Numbered from the stretch's first letter, positions 1 to 6,907 are shown. The stretch is DNA of 11,408 nt from JAHDFB01 sp964607315 (GCA_964607315.1 CAZSKA010000120.1:1-11408), one strand, 5' to 3'. Translations and numbers: made by a program. Notes: generated by a model not told the origin, from the letters alone.

Positions 1-202
1 CCTTAGGATAAATGTTTAATTTTTTTGGAATTCTTAAAGTATCATTAGAATTGTTTTTGAATATCAAAAATCCAGTACATTGGGTATAATAATCGTCAGT
101 GTTTTCATCTAACTTAATTTTTGTTTTAAAAATTAATGAATTAGCTCTACAACTGAATAATAAAACACATACATAACCTATAATCCAAAATTTAATTTTC
201 AT
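1..202 (-). CDS. Putative lipoprotein, N-terminal part (cut by window edge)
   Basis: An open frame starts at ATG 202-200 on the minus strand and stays open for 67 codons to the window edge, so the C-terminus is missing. The first residues, MKIKFWIIGYVCVLLFSC, form a lipoprotein signal peptide: two lysines, a hydrophobic stretch and a lipobox LFSC with the acylated cysteine at residue 18. The product is therefore predicted to be exported and lipid-anchored. The mature part seen (about residues 19-67) is polar, with charged and aromatic residues, and resembles no family I recognise. A purine-rich GAAGAAGAAGAG run sits directly before the start and could help ribosome binding. The gene points away from the window and lies 188 bp beyond the stop of the FAH-family gene on the same strand, so co-transcription is possible but not shown. 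Confidence 0.6.
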   Translation of the reverse strand, partial: MKIKFWIIGYVCVLLFSCRANSLIFKTKIKLDENTDDYYTQCTGFLIFKNNSNDTLRIPKKLNIYPK

Positions 203-276
203 CTCTTCTTCTTCTTAATTCTTCTTAAATTTTTTAGTAAAATTTACATTCTTATTAATTTAGAAATTATATCCTT

Positions 277-326
277 CATTATCTAAATAATGTATACCAA
301 TTTCAATGTTTTCTACATTGAAATTG
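277..326. repeat. Two adjacent hairpins in the spacer between minus-strand genes
   Basis: Positions 277-282 and 287-292 (CATTAT/ATAATG) form a 6-bp stem. Positions 298-308 and 316-326 (CAATTTCAATG/CATTGAAATTG) form a perfect 11-bp stem with a 7-nt loop. Neither is followed by a T tract on either strand, so they do not look like classical intrinsic terminators, although they lie downstream of the FAH-family gene. They could still protect a transcript 3' end, or be part of an intergenic repeat family. The remaining bases of this AT-rich spacer (203-390) show nothing else that I can support. Confidence 0.45.
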
Positions 327-390
327 AATGAAAATATAATTCAGCGTTCAAAATGAAATACACATTGTAGACTTACCCAAAAAACAAAAA

Positions 391-1005
391 TCACTTCACC
401 TCACACCGAAACATCTCCCTCTCCCCAATGTAGCCAACTAACACGTCGCCAACAACAACCGGCCCCACTCCCGCAGGCGTACCAGTATACAATAAATCGC
501 CCTTCTGTAAACTGAAAAACTTCGATATATGAACAATCAATGTCTCAAAATCAAATATCATATTAGACGTATTGCCACGCTGAACAATCTCGCCATTTTT
601 CTCCAATTTGAATTCTATATTCCCACTCTCGTTCAACACCTCACTCATATCCAAAAATGAAGAAATCACCGCACTATTGTCAAATCCCTTTGCAATCTCC
701 CATGGATGTCCCTTCTCCTTACACTTCGCCTGTATGTCCCTTGCCGTAAAATCAATCCCTAATCCCACCGATTCTATATATGATCCAGCAAATGGCGCAT
801 CTACTCGCTTGCCATTCTTCGCTATCTTCAGCACAACTTCCACCTCATAATGCAAATTCTCCGTAAAATCAGGATAATAGAAATTATCATTATTCTTTAA
901 CAAGGCCGTGGGTGGTTTTATGAAAACCATAGGCTGTTTTGGAACTGGACTATTCATTTCTTTCGCGTGATTCGCGTAATTTCGACCGATACAGAATATT
1001 TTCAT
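391..1005 (-). CDS. Fumarylacetoacetate hydrolase (FAH) family protein, FAHD1-like
   Basis: This 204-residue protein is a short, single-domain FAH-family enzyme of the FAHD1/acylpyruvase type, probably cytoplasmic because no signal peptide is seen. Family members hydrolyse or decarboxylate acylpyruvates, oxaloacetate or homoprotocatechuate-pathway intermediates with a divalent metal. Expected residues are present: GRNYANHAKEM with H13 and E16 (the His-Glu pair of FAHD1), metal ligands E54 and E56 in HYEVEVVL, D85 in GIDFTARDIQ, K106 in WEIAKGFD, and TGTPAGVGPV at 174-183. The length is close to FAHD1, so the gene appears intact. The start ATG at 1005-1003 matches the usual family N-terminus MKIFCIGRNY. 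No catabolic partner genes lie nearby, so the substrate cannot be assigned; a role in acylpyruvate or oxaloacetate turnover is inferred from family resemblance only. Confidence 0.9.
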   Translation of the reverse strand: MKIFCIGRNYANHAKEMNSPVPKQPMVFIKPPTALLKNNDNFYYPDFTENLHYEVEVVLKIAKNGKRVDAPFAGSYIESVGLGIDFTARDIQAKCKEKGHPWEIAKGFDNSAVISSFLDMSEVLNESGNIEFKLEKNGEIVQRGNTSNMIFDFETLIVHISKFFSLQKGDLLYTGTPAGVGPVVVGDVLVGYIGEREMFRCEVK

Positions 1006-1027
1006 TTGACTTGTTTTTGTTCACCTG

Positions 1028-1035
1028 TAAAGGTA
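1028..1035 (-). promoter_or_regulatory. Possible promoter -7 element for the FAH-family gene
   Basis: Read on the minus strand the bases are TACCTTTA, one mismatch from the Bacteroidota -7 consensus TAnnTTTG. They lie 22 bp before the ATG at 1005, which would give a very short leader. The nearest TTG that could act as the -33 element is about 25 bp further upstream, somewhat too far, so the match is only suggestive. Confidence 0.35.
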
Positions 1036-1090
1036 TAAAGTAATTGAAAAGATGTATATACAAATTAATTCTTTTGCCAATTTATTATAG

Positions 1091-1288
1091 ATTTTGTACC
1101 AATGAATAATCTCCATTCAGCAGAGCTCCAAGGNNNNNNNNNNNNNNNNNNNNNNNNNNNNNNNNNNNNNNNNNNNNNNNNNNNNNNNNNNNNNNNNNNN
1201 NNNNNNNNNNNNNNNNNNNNNNNNNNNNNNNNNTGGCTTTAGCCCCTTGTCATGACAAGAGTAAATCCTACATCTTCTATTTTCTCCA
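1091..1288. repeat. 98-bp direct repeat, copy 1, split by the assembly gap
   Basis: The left part (1091-1133, 43 bp) and right part (1234-1288, 55 bp) are identical to two abutting parts of copy 2 at 1344-1441. Joined without the N run, they would make one complete 98-bp unit with no base missing or duplicated. Ignoring the N run, the distance between copies is 153 bp. The exact repetition and the break inside it suggest that the contigs were cut here because the sequence is repeated, either in tandem or elsewhere in the genome. Confidence 0.85.
1134..1233. other. Assembly gap of 100 N
   Basis: Exactly 100 consecutive N, the conventional placeholder for a gap of unknown length. The true length could be zero, a multiple of the 153-bp repeat period, or something larger such as a mobile element. 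Any reading frame or spacing drawn across it is unreliable. Confidence 0.98.
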
Positions 1289-1343
1289 ATCACATAATCA
1301 TCTATCTGCAATTCTAAATACCTATAACCTCTATTAATTGATA

Positions 1344-1441
1344 ATTTTGTACCAATGAATAATCTCCATTCAGCAGAGCTCCAAGGTGGCTTTAGCCCCT
1401 TGTCATGACAAGAGTAAATCCTACATCTTCTATTTTCTCCA
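1344..1441. repeat. 98-bp direct repeat, copy 2, uninterrupted
   Basis: This is the complete copy of the unit that is split at 1091-1288. It begins ATTTTGTACC and ends TTTTCTCCA. The 55 bp between the copies (1289-1343) occur once. On the minus strand the unit plus spacer is 51 codons and free of stops, but the frame has no ATG and is closed by TAG at 1449-1447. I therefore regard it as a non-coding or fossil repeat rather than a gene. Confidence 0.85.
1382..1412. repeat. REP-like hairpin overlapping a 14-bp perfect palindrome
   Basis: CAAGG (1382-1386) pairs with CCTTG (1398-1402), and inside it GGC (1388-1390) pairs with GCC (1395-1397) around a TTTA loop, leaving one bulged T at 1387. A stem of 8 bp with a single bulge is typical of REP elements mobilised by RAYT-type Y1 transposases. 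Directly overlapping it, CTTGTCATGACAAG (1399-1412) is a perfect palindrome, so the two folds compete for CTTG. The same palindrome occurs in copy 1 at 1246-1259, and the N run falls exactly at the bulge of the copy 1 hairpin. The link to REP/RAYT is inferred from shape only; no transposase is present here. Confidence 0.45.
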
Positions 1442-1600
1442 CCGTCCTAATCCTCTTTTCCCGACATTCTCATTTTTTGGTACGGTTTATGCTCTTATAC
1501 TTATACGAGTGAATTCATTCATATGGTAAAAAATTATAATGTGTAATGAATTGTTCTCCAAATTGAACTTGGAATTCGTGCTAGATTATCTAAATGCTTG
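1442..1600. other. Non-coding AT-rich stretch between repeat and structured block
   Basis: I see no coding region here. The only structure is AATTCATT (1512-1519) facing AATGAATT (1545-1552), an 8-bp inverted repeat with a 25-nt loop, and a weaker CTC-TATA/TATA-GAG pairing just before it. No promoter match to TAnnTTTG stood out. Confidence 0.5.
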
Positions 1601-1727
1601 ATAAACAGCCGACAAAATAGCTGTTTATGATGCTTAATCATTGTTGTCACTATCGCTTTAGGCGATATTAGTAATAATGAATAAGCAAAAGTCACTATTT
1701 CATGGAAGATAATGATCAAAGGATCAT
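1601..1727. repeat. Block of three consecutive inverted repeats, unknown function
   Basis: Three hairpins follow each other. The first is ATAAACAGC (1601-1609) with GCTGTTTAT (1620-1628), a perfect 9-bp stem. The second is long and imperfect: 1631-1642 pairs with 1676-1687 at 11 of 12 positions, 1643-1650 pairs with 1668-1675 mostly through A-T and G-T pairs, and TATCGC (1651-1656) pairs with GCGATA (1662-1667) around a TTTAG loop. The third is ATGATC (1712-1717) with GATCAT (1722-1727) around AAAG. A minus-strand frame of 61 codons (1719-1534) crosses the block but has no recognisable protein features, and I do not call it a gene. The block could be a small RNA, a folded mobile-element remnant or an attachment-type structure; I cannot decide. 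Confidence 0.45.
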
Positions 1728-1844
1728 CCCTTCTATTGAACTAGATTTTCTATGCATAATTCGAGACATACTATTTACATTATAAAAGGGCTGAAAATTT
1801 CCGCCTTCTTTTAAGTGCAAATAGTATTTAACCAAGATGAATCC

Positions 1845-1887
1845 CAACTATTCCCTCACATAGGACATTCCCGTGTGTGGCTAGTTG
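1845..1887 (+). promoter_or_regulatory. Hairpin upstream of the large secreted-protein gene
   Basis: CAACTA (1845-1850) pairs with TAGTTG (1882-1887). Inside, CC (1854-1855) pairs with GG (1879-1880), a T-T mismatch follows, and CACA (1857-1860) pairs with TGTG (1874-1877). This gives about 12 bp around a 13-nt loop. It ends 63 bp before the ATG at 1951 and covers the alternative TTG codon at 1885. No T tract follows, so it is not a terminator. If transcribed, it would be a 5'-leader structure. The rest of 1728-1950 shows no gene. Confidence 0.35.
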
Positions 1888-1950
1888 ATTGTGAAAAGGA
1901 TACTTGATTTTCATCCATTCTTTTCTATTCGTCTAACTCAAATTTGTATT

Positions 1951-4900
1951 ATGAATAGATTGTTATCAATCTTTTGCTTTCTGGTTTTTAGCTTAGTTGG
2001 ACATGCTCAGCAAGTATGTGAATTAGCATATACAATCGAAAATCCACAATTATTTTGCAATAATTTCACTTTCGATAATGCAAGCTTTTCATTGCCTTCC
2101 TCTACATGTAATCCCTTTACAAATCCTGAAAACCTTTGGTTTTCATTTAATGCGGATGGTGCTAATATTAATATAGAAGCAATACATGAAAATGGGCAAA
2201 ATATCTACTTTTCTATCATCCAGTTCACAACAGTAGCCTGCGATGAAAACAAATTTGTAGAGATCGCTTGTGCTGAAAATACCTTAGATGAAATAAATCT
2301 ACTAGAAGAAGGCATTCAATATTATATCATTTTTGAAGTGGAAAACAATGTGGGAGGAAATGCTGAAATATGTTTGAATAATTCTCATGATACGCCTCCT
2401 CCAATTAATGATAGACCTTGTAATGCGATTAGTTTAGGTCTAGATGATTTTTGTATTAGCGGTTCAACAAAATTTGCAGAAACGCATCAAGATTCATTTC
2501 CTTGTGGAACAGATTTCGACCAAGATATATGGTATACTTTTCAATTGGATGATAATCTTGCCTTTGGTGCGGATATAATCTTGACGCCTGTTATAGATAC
2601 AGCCGAATTTCAGCTTAAACTAGTGCAATTTACGTTTGATACTTGTTCGTCAACTTATGTGACTAGAGCTTTTGATTGTTCATCTGATGATGGATACGCT
2701 ATCCAAAGTACAAGCTTAGAACCAAATATTGATTACTATATCGCTATTTCATCAAAAAATGATGATGCTCCAGATTTTGAATTATGTATTAATCAATTGA
2801 TTGCAGATCAGAATACCTTAATCTGCTTTCCTCAAGATGTTGATGTAAATGGCGAGCCTACCGAAGTCGATTTATTCTACACGTTATTTAGTAGTGATCT
2901 GCCAGGCTGTGATTTCAGCAATAAATTGAAATATTACCAATTTGTTGCAGATTCAGAATTAGGTTCGGTGGAAATAAGGTTGGATTCTTTAGGTGATCAG
3001 TCTGAGGTTTACCTTGGTTTTGGATATCATGATAATAATACTTGTTTACAGGCTTTTAACTTACAGGAATCATTCTGTGGCGATGTGAGCAATGCCATAC
3101 TTGAAATAAATAACTTGGTTACTGATAGAGAATATATCATCATAGTAGGTACTAATGCCAATTTTACTGATAGATTTGAATTGACTATCAATGGTAATTA
3201 TCCGAATCCTTTCTTTAATGCTTCTCCTTGCACAGCATATGAGTTATTGCCTGGGCAATCTTGCATTGGCGGAACTTCAGCAGTAGGAGGAACAAATCCA
3301 GGAAATTTATCTTGTGAGGTAGTTGATGTGCAAACCGAAAATTGGTACAGAATAAGAAATAGCAATTTTACGAATCCGGAAGTACTTTTCGATAATTATT
3401 TACCAACTGAAAATTATCAGTTTTCTATAGGATATTTCCCTAGAGGATGTACGAATGAATTCATTATTTTAGATGAGATATGTGCAGCTGATGATGGATT
3501 TAGTCAGGAGATGAGTATACCAGATTCTATTGAATTTGTATATATGGCAGCTATTTTTGAAGATGATATAACAAGGAATTTTAAGTTGTGTATTGACTTT
3601 GAAGATGCACCAGAATTATGTGGGATAAATGATTTTTGTCATGAAGCAATTCCATTAGGTCCTCTATCAACGCAAGCTGAAACGTGCTTTGAAGCATGCA
3701 GTTATAATGCAACACAGGAGAATACGTTTATTCCATTATTGAATGAATTACCTTCCGTGTGGTATTCTTTTGAAGTCGATCAAGAATCTACTATAAACTT
3801 GACGTTTGGTGAAGCTCTTGATGCTAGATATTATATCACTTTAGCATCTTCAGATGACTGTGACAATTTTGTAGTTCATGATATAAAGTATGCATTTGTT
3901 GATGAAGAAAGCTTTTTAAGATATAATGTTCCGAGTAGTGGTACGTTCTATTTGATTGTAAGTTCAGTGCAAAGAGGAGGTGGTTTTGTTAATATCTGCT
4001 TGAATCAAGAAGCCGATAGCCCATGTGCAACAGATGATCAAATCCGTGTTGTAAATACCTCTTTGGGTTCACCCTTAGCTGGTCCTTTTCAAAATCAGGA
4101 GCTTATTACTTTCTGTTATGATTTGCCAGCTTATCAACCTGGTGCTTTAAGTGATTGTCAATGGATACAAGGTATTGTTCCGTCTTTCGGAATGGGCTGG
4201 AGTGAAAACTCTTTCGACTCACTTGGAATGCCTATCCAAACATCGATAATAAATTCTGTTAATGATAATACATCATGGGATTGGTTTAATGATGTCAATG
4301 CGAATGTTGATAATGAAAATATCTTTTTAGGATTTAATCAACGCGCAATGTTGGATCTTTGCCATTCTTCTCAGGCTGATTGCAATGGTTCGCCTCTTGT
4401 CGATGGTGATGTACTTCCTGCTGGATGGTTTTCTTTCCAAAACGGAAATCACCCAGAACAATCTGGTGGTGATGGCATATCTTGCACGAGCTCCCAAGGT
4501 CCTTGGCAAGTTTGTTTCGACTTGATAGCTACGGATAGTCCTGATCTGGAAGTTAGCATGTTTACTTTTGCTGATGGTCTAATAGCAAATGCTAATTTCG
4601 TCAATGATTTTTGTCTAAATGACCTTCCGGAACATCAAAAATACTTTGTAGACTGTGACATAAATCCAGTTGATACTAGCTTATTTATAGAGACTTGTAA
4701 CGAATTGACTACTTCTGTTTTTGAAGATGGAGCAAACCGATATTTTTGGTTAACACAAGAAAACCAAGCTATTGAAAACAATACGTCTGGTAGTGGAACA
4801 TCTTTGGAGGTAACTCTAGAAAATCTTACAGATACTATAGCAACAGTAGATTATATTATCCAAGAATATAATAACACGGGCTGCTTATTAAGAAATATTA

Positions 4901-6789
4901 ATTTAACAATAGCTGTTTATCCTAACATCCAAATTCCTCGTCCTTCTCTGACTACGGTTTGTCTTTATGATAGTGTTCAAATGAATGAAATCATAGATGT
5001 AGATCAATTTATATTGGGATCTTTTACGATAGATTGGAATTCACCTAATGTCGCGAATCAACCTGATGCTTTTTGGACGGGAATTGCTGATGATACGATA
5101 GTATATTCTGTGATTTCTCAGGCTAACTGTACTTTCCAAGATACTTTTATTATCGATGTAGAAGATGTTGTTGTGGAAGAATTTGTAACTGATGTTACTT
5201 TGTGCGCAGGAGAGTTACTTGACTTTAATGCAGTGCTACCACTAACAGAAATTATAGAAGATTCTTTCACGGTTGATTGGGAGTTTGAAGGTATTCCTGA
5301 TGATCCATTTGCCTCTACTATCATACAGGAATCGATGGTTGTTCCTTTTGAAATTACAGGGGTGCGAGGATGTACATATGCAGATTCATTTAGCGTTTTT
5401 GTACCGAACATTCAGCTGGAATCGAATATAGAGGAGAAATTTTGTTCTACAGATGAAATCCTGCTTAGTGCGAGTATTTCTACTAATTTGATTGATGAAT
5501 TATATTGGCTTACGCCCAAAGGTGACACCCTTTTTACCAATAATATTTCTGTCCCTGCAGATGGATTTGATGCTGGTGTGAACACCTTTAGATTTTTTGT
5601 AAATTCTATAGAAGATTGCCCTTTTGCAATAGAAGATTCATTGACGATTTACGAGGTACCTGTGGTGACAGTTGAAGGTTTATTAGATACTGTTGGTATC
5701 TGTTCGTATGAAGAAGTAATAGTGAGTTCTTCGGTTACTCCGGATATTTATGCGGTTACTTGGGAAACGCCAATTGGGACATTGGATACTTCTGGATTTA
5801 CTACATCAACGGAAGGCGTTTATTCCTATGTAGCTGGTTTTGAAGATGGAGATATATCTTGCTTGACAGAGGATATGTTCTTTTTAGAAGTCTATCCTGA
5901 TGCGGAGACTACTTTTGATTTTGATACCTTGATTTGTGTGAACGATACTACTGAAATTATATCTTCTAATCCGAATTTGAAATTTGTATGGTCTACAGGA
6001 GCAAATGGTTCAACAATAGAAGCTATACCTGGAACATATGCTGTAACAGTTAGTAATGATTTTGATTGTTTTGATGAGTTTGATTTTGAAGTGAATGGTA
6101 GAGAATTACCAGACCCAGTGTTCTCCTTTGATTTCAGTATTTGTGATGGAGATTCTACGCTCATAATGCCTTTGGATTCGCAGTATAACTATGCATGGAA
6201 TTCCGGAAATACCGAACCTGATGAAATAAGCTTTGGGGGAACCCATACTGTTACTGTTACGGATGATATAATGTGTGCAGATAGTTTTGAGTTCTTTGTT
6301 GATGTACTAGCTGTACCTGAAGTTCAATTAGATTTTGAAATTGTACAAGACACCTTGTTCTTGATGAACCTCACAGAAGGTGGATTTGATTGTTCATATG
6401 TCCTTGACGATATTGTTATAAACAATGCGCAAGATACGTTCTTGATTCTTCCACAAGGTAGCTATAACCTTAGTTTGCAATGTTCCAATGGAGATTGTTT
6501 TGATTCTGAGAACGTAGAGTTTTCTATTGTGATTAGTGGGGTCGAGCCCCAAAGAATAAGCGCTATTAAGCTGTTTCCTAATCCGAGCGATGGCGTTTTC
6601 ACCATTGATTTTCAGGGGTCTTATTTAAGAGAAATAGAAGTATTGGATATAGAAGGAAGGTCAGTGCAAAAGATAAATGTTGGTCTACAAGACACTTATA
6701 TCTTTAATTCAGAATTGATTCCAGGAGTATACTGGATAAAATGTTTCCTTGACGATCAAATAGTTACAAAGAAAATAGTGGTTTTCTAA
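1951..6789 (+). CDS. Large secreted multidomain protein with T9SS type A C-terminal sorting domain
   Basis: The 1612-residue protein starts at ATG 1951, giving a clean signal peptide (MNRLLSIFCFLVFSLVGHA, cleavage near residue 19). An in-frame TTG at 1885 would add 22 residues that spoil it. Residues 20 to about 690 hold five diverged modules of about 130 residues. Four have a Cys start (157, about 293, 427, 563), three of these followed by a W-Y segment (IWYTF, NWYRI, VWYSF) and most closing with LCIN-like strands; they resemble PPC-like beta-sandwiches. Residues 692-905 form a different, Trp-rich module (GPFQNQELITFCY, SWDWF at 775-779, LPAGWFSF at 822-829). Six Ig/PKD-like repeats follow, with cysteines at 1004, 1085, 1165, 1251, 1329 and 1398. 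The tail from about 1535 (LFPNPSDGVFTID, then PGVYWIKC and TKKIVVF) is a type A sorting signal read by the PorU/T9SS machinery. Export across the outer membrane and surface attachment or release are inferred. No catalytic motif is visible, so adhesion or a structural role is likely but unproven. Confidence 0.9.
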   Translation: MNRLLSIFCFLVFSLVGHAQQVCELAYTIENPQLFCNNFTFDNASFSLPSSTCNPFTNPENLWFSFNADGANINIEAIHENGQNIYFSIIQFTTVACDENKFVEIACAENTLDEINLLEEGIQYYIIFEVENNVGGNAEICLNNSHDTPPPINDRPCNAISLGLDDFCISGSTKFAETHQDSFPCGTDFDQDIWYTFQLDDNLAFGADIILTPVIDTAEFQLKLVQFTFDTCSSTYVTRAFDCSSDDGYAIQSTSLEPNIDYYIAISSKNDDAPDFELCINQLIADQNTLICFPQDVDVNGEPTEVDLFYTLFSSDLPGCDFSNKLKYYQFVADSELGSVEIRLDSLGDQSEVYLGFGYHDNNTCLQAFNLQESFCGDVSNAILEINNLVTDREYIIIVGTNANFTDRFELTINGNYPNPFFNASPCTAYELLPGQSCIGGTSAVGGTNPGNLSCEVVDVQTENWYRIRNSNFTNPEVLFDNYLPTENYQFSIGYFPRGCTNEFIILDEICAADDGFSQEMSIPDSIEFVYMAAIFEDDITRNFKLCIDFEDAPELCGINDFCHEAIPLGPLSTQAETCFEACSYNATQENTFIPLLNELPSVWYSFEVDQESTINLTFGEALDARYYITLASSDDCDNFVVHDIKYAFVDEESFLRYNVPSSGTFYLIVSSVQRGGGFVNICLNQEADSPCATDDQIRVVNTSLGSPLAGPFQNQELITFCYDLPAYQPGALSDCQWIQGIVPSFGMGWSENSFDSLGMPIQTSIINSVNDNTSWDWFNDVNANVDNENIFLGFNQRAMLDLCHSSQADCNGSPLVDGDVLPAGWFSFQNGNHPEQSGGDGISCTSSQGPWQVCFDLIATDSPDLEVSMFTFADGLIANANFVNDFCLNDLPEHQKYFVDCDINPVDTSLFIETCNELTTSVFEDGANRYFWLTQENQAIENNTSGSGTSLEVTLENLTDTIATVDYIIQEYNNTGCLLRNINLTIAVYPNIQIPRPSLTTVCLYDSVQMNEIIDVDQFILGSFTIDWNSPNVANQPDAFWTGIADDTIVYSVISQANCTFQDTFIIDVEDVVVEEFVTDVTLCAGELLDFNAVLPLTEIIEDSFTVDWEFEGIPDDPFASTIIQESMVVPFEITGVRGCTYADSFSVFVPNIQLESNIEEKFCSTDEILLSASISTNLIDELYWLTPKGDTLFTNNISVPADGFDAGVNTFRFFVNSIEDCPFAIEDSLTIYEVPVVTVEGLLDTVGICSYEEVIVSSSVTPDIYAVTWETPIGTLDTSGFTTSTEGVYSYVAGFEDGDISCLTEDMFFLEVYPDAETTFDFDTLICVNDTTEIISSNPNLKFVWSTGANGSTIEAIPGTYAVTVSNDFDCFDEFDFEVNGRELPDPVFSFDFSICDGDSTLIMPLDSQYNYAWNSGNTEPDEISFGGTHTVTVTDDIMCADSFEFFVDVLAVPEVQLDFEIVQDTLFLMNLTEGGFDCSYVLDDIVINNAQDTFLILPQGSYNLSLQCSNGDCFDSENVEFSIVISGVEPQRISAIKLFPNPSDGVFTIDFQGSYLREIEVLDIEGRSVQKINVGLQDTYIFNSELIPGVYWIKCFLDDQIVTKKIVVF

Positions 6790-6800
6790 GATAAAAGGGA

Positions 6801-6841
6801 ATATTAGTAAAGAGGAAAATTCATATATGTTTACTGAATAT
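6801..6841. repeat. Inverted repeat after the secreted-protein gene
   Basis: ATATTAGTAAA (6801-6811) pairs with TTTACTGAATAT (6830-6841) over 11 bp with one bulged G and an 18-nt loop. It starts 12 bp after the stop codon and could stabilise or end the transcript, but no T tract follows, so I do not call it an intrinsic terminator. Confidence 0.35.
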
Positions 6842-6876
6842 ACAAAGGAACATTAAATAAATTCTAATGTATTAGT

Positions 6877-6884
6877 TACCTTTG
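6877..6884 (+). promoter_or_regulatory. Promoter -7 element (TAnnTTTG type) of metK
   Basis: TACCTTTG matches the Bacteroidota primary-sigma -7 consensus TAnnTTTG exactly and is followed by the frequently seen C. It lies 23 bp before the metK ATG, placing transcription start near 6890 with a leader of under 20 nt and no room for a riboswitch. A clear TTG -33 element is not visible at the usual distance. It suggests metK is transcribed on its own rather than by read-through from the secreted-protein gene. Confidence 0.6.
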
Positions 6885-6907
6885 CCACCTTATAATAAAA
6901 AAATAAT

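Noticed and set aside
79..90. ATTGGGTATAAT shared with 11304-11315
   Set aside because: A 12-bp match between a coding and a non-coding AT-rich stretch is expected by chance in 11 kb.
608..850. Plus-strand 80-codon open frame
   Set aside because: It lies antisense within the FAH-family gene, which has all its family motifs; it is a shadow frame.
1117..1311. Minus-strand open frame spanning the N run
   Set aside because: It depends on translating 100 placeholder bases and starts at a TTG; the frame after the gap is arbitrary.
1601..1687. Integron attC site or group II intron domain
   Set aside because: The stems lack the paired GTTRRRY/RYYYAAC core sites and the conserved domain V sequence.
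1534..1719. 61-codon minus-strand open frame across the hairpin block
   Set aside because: It shows no family features, its sequence is dominated by the inverted repeats, and no ribosome site or promoter is visible.
1885..1950. Upstream TTG start adding 22 residues to the secreted protein
   Set aside because: It lies inside a hairpin and would put a long mixed extension before the signal peptide. ATG 1951 gives a normal signal peptide.
5118..5411. Minus-strand 97-codon open frame, with similar ones at 4327-4509 and 5892-6164
   Set aside because: All are antisense shadows within the large secreted-protein gene and show serine/threonine-rich, low-information sequence.
6790..6907. A SAM-responsive riboswitch before metK
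   Set aside because: The predicted leader after the TACCTTTG element is under 20 nt, and no SAM-riboswitch-like structure is seen in the spacer.
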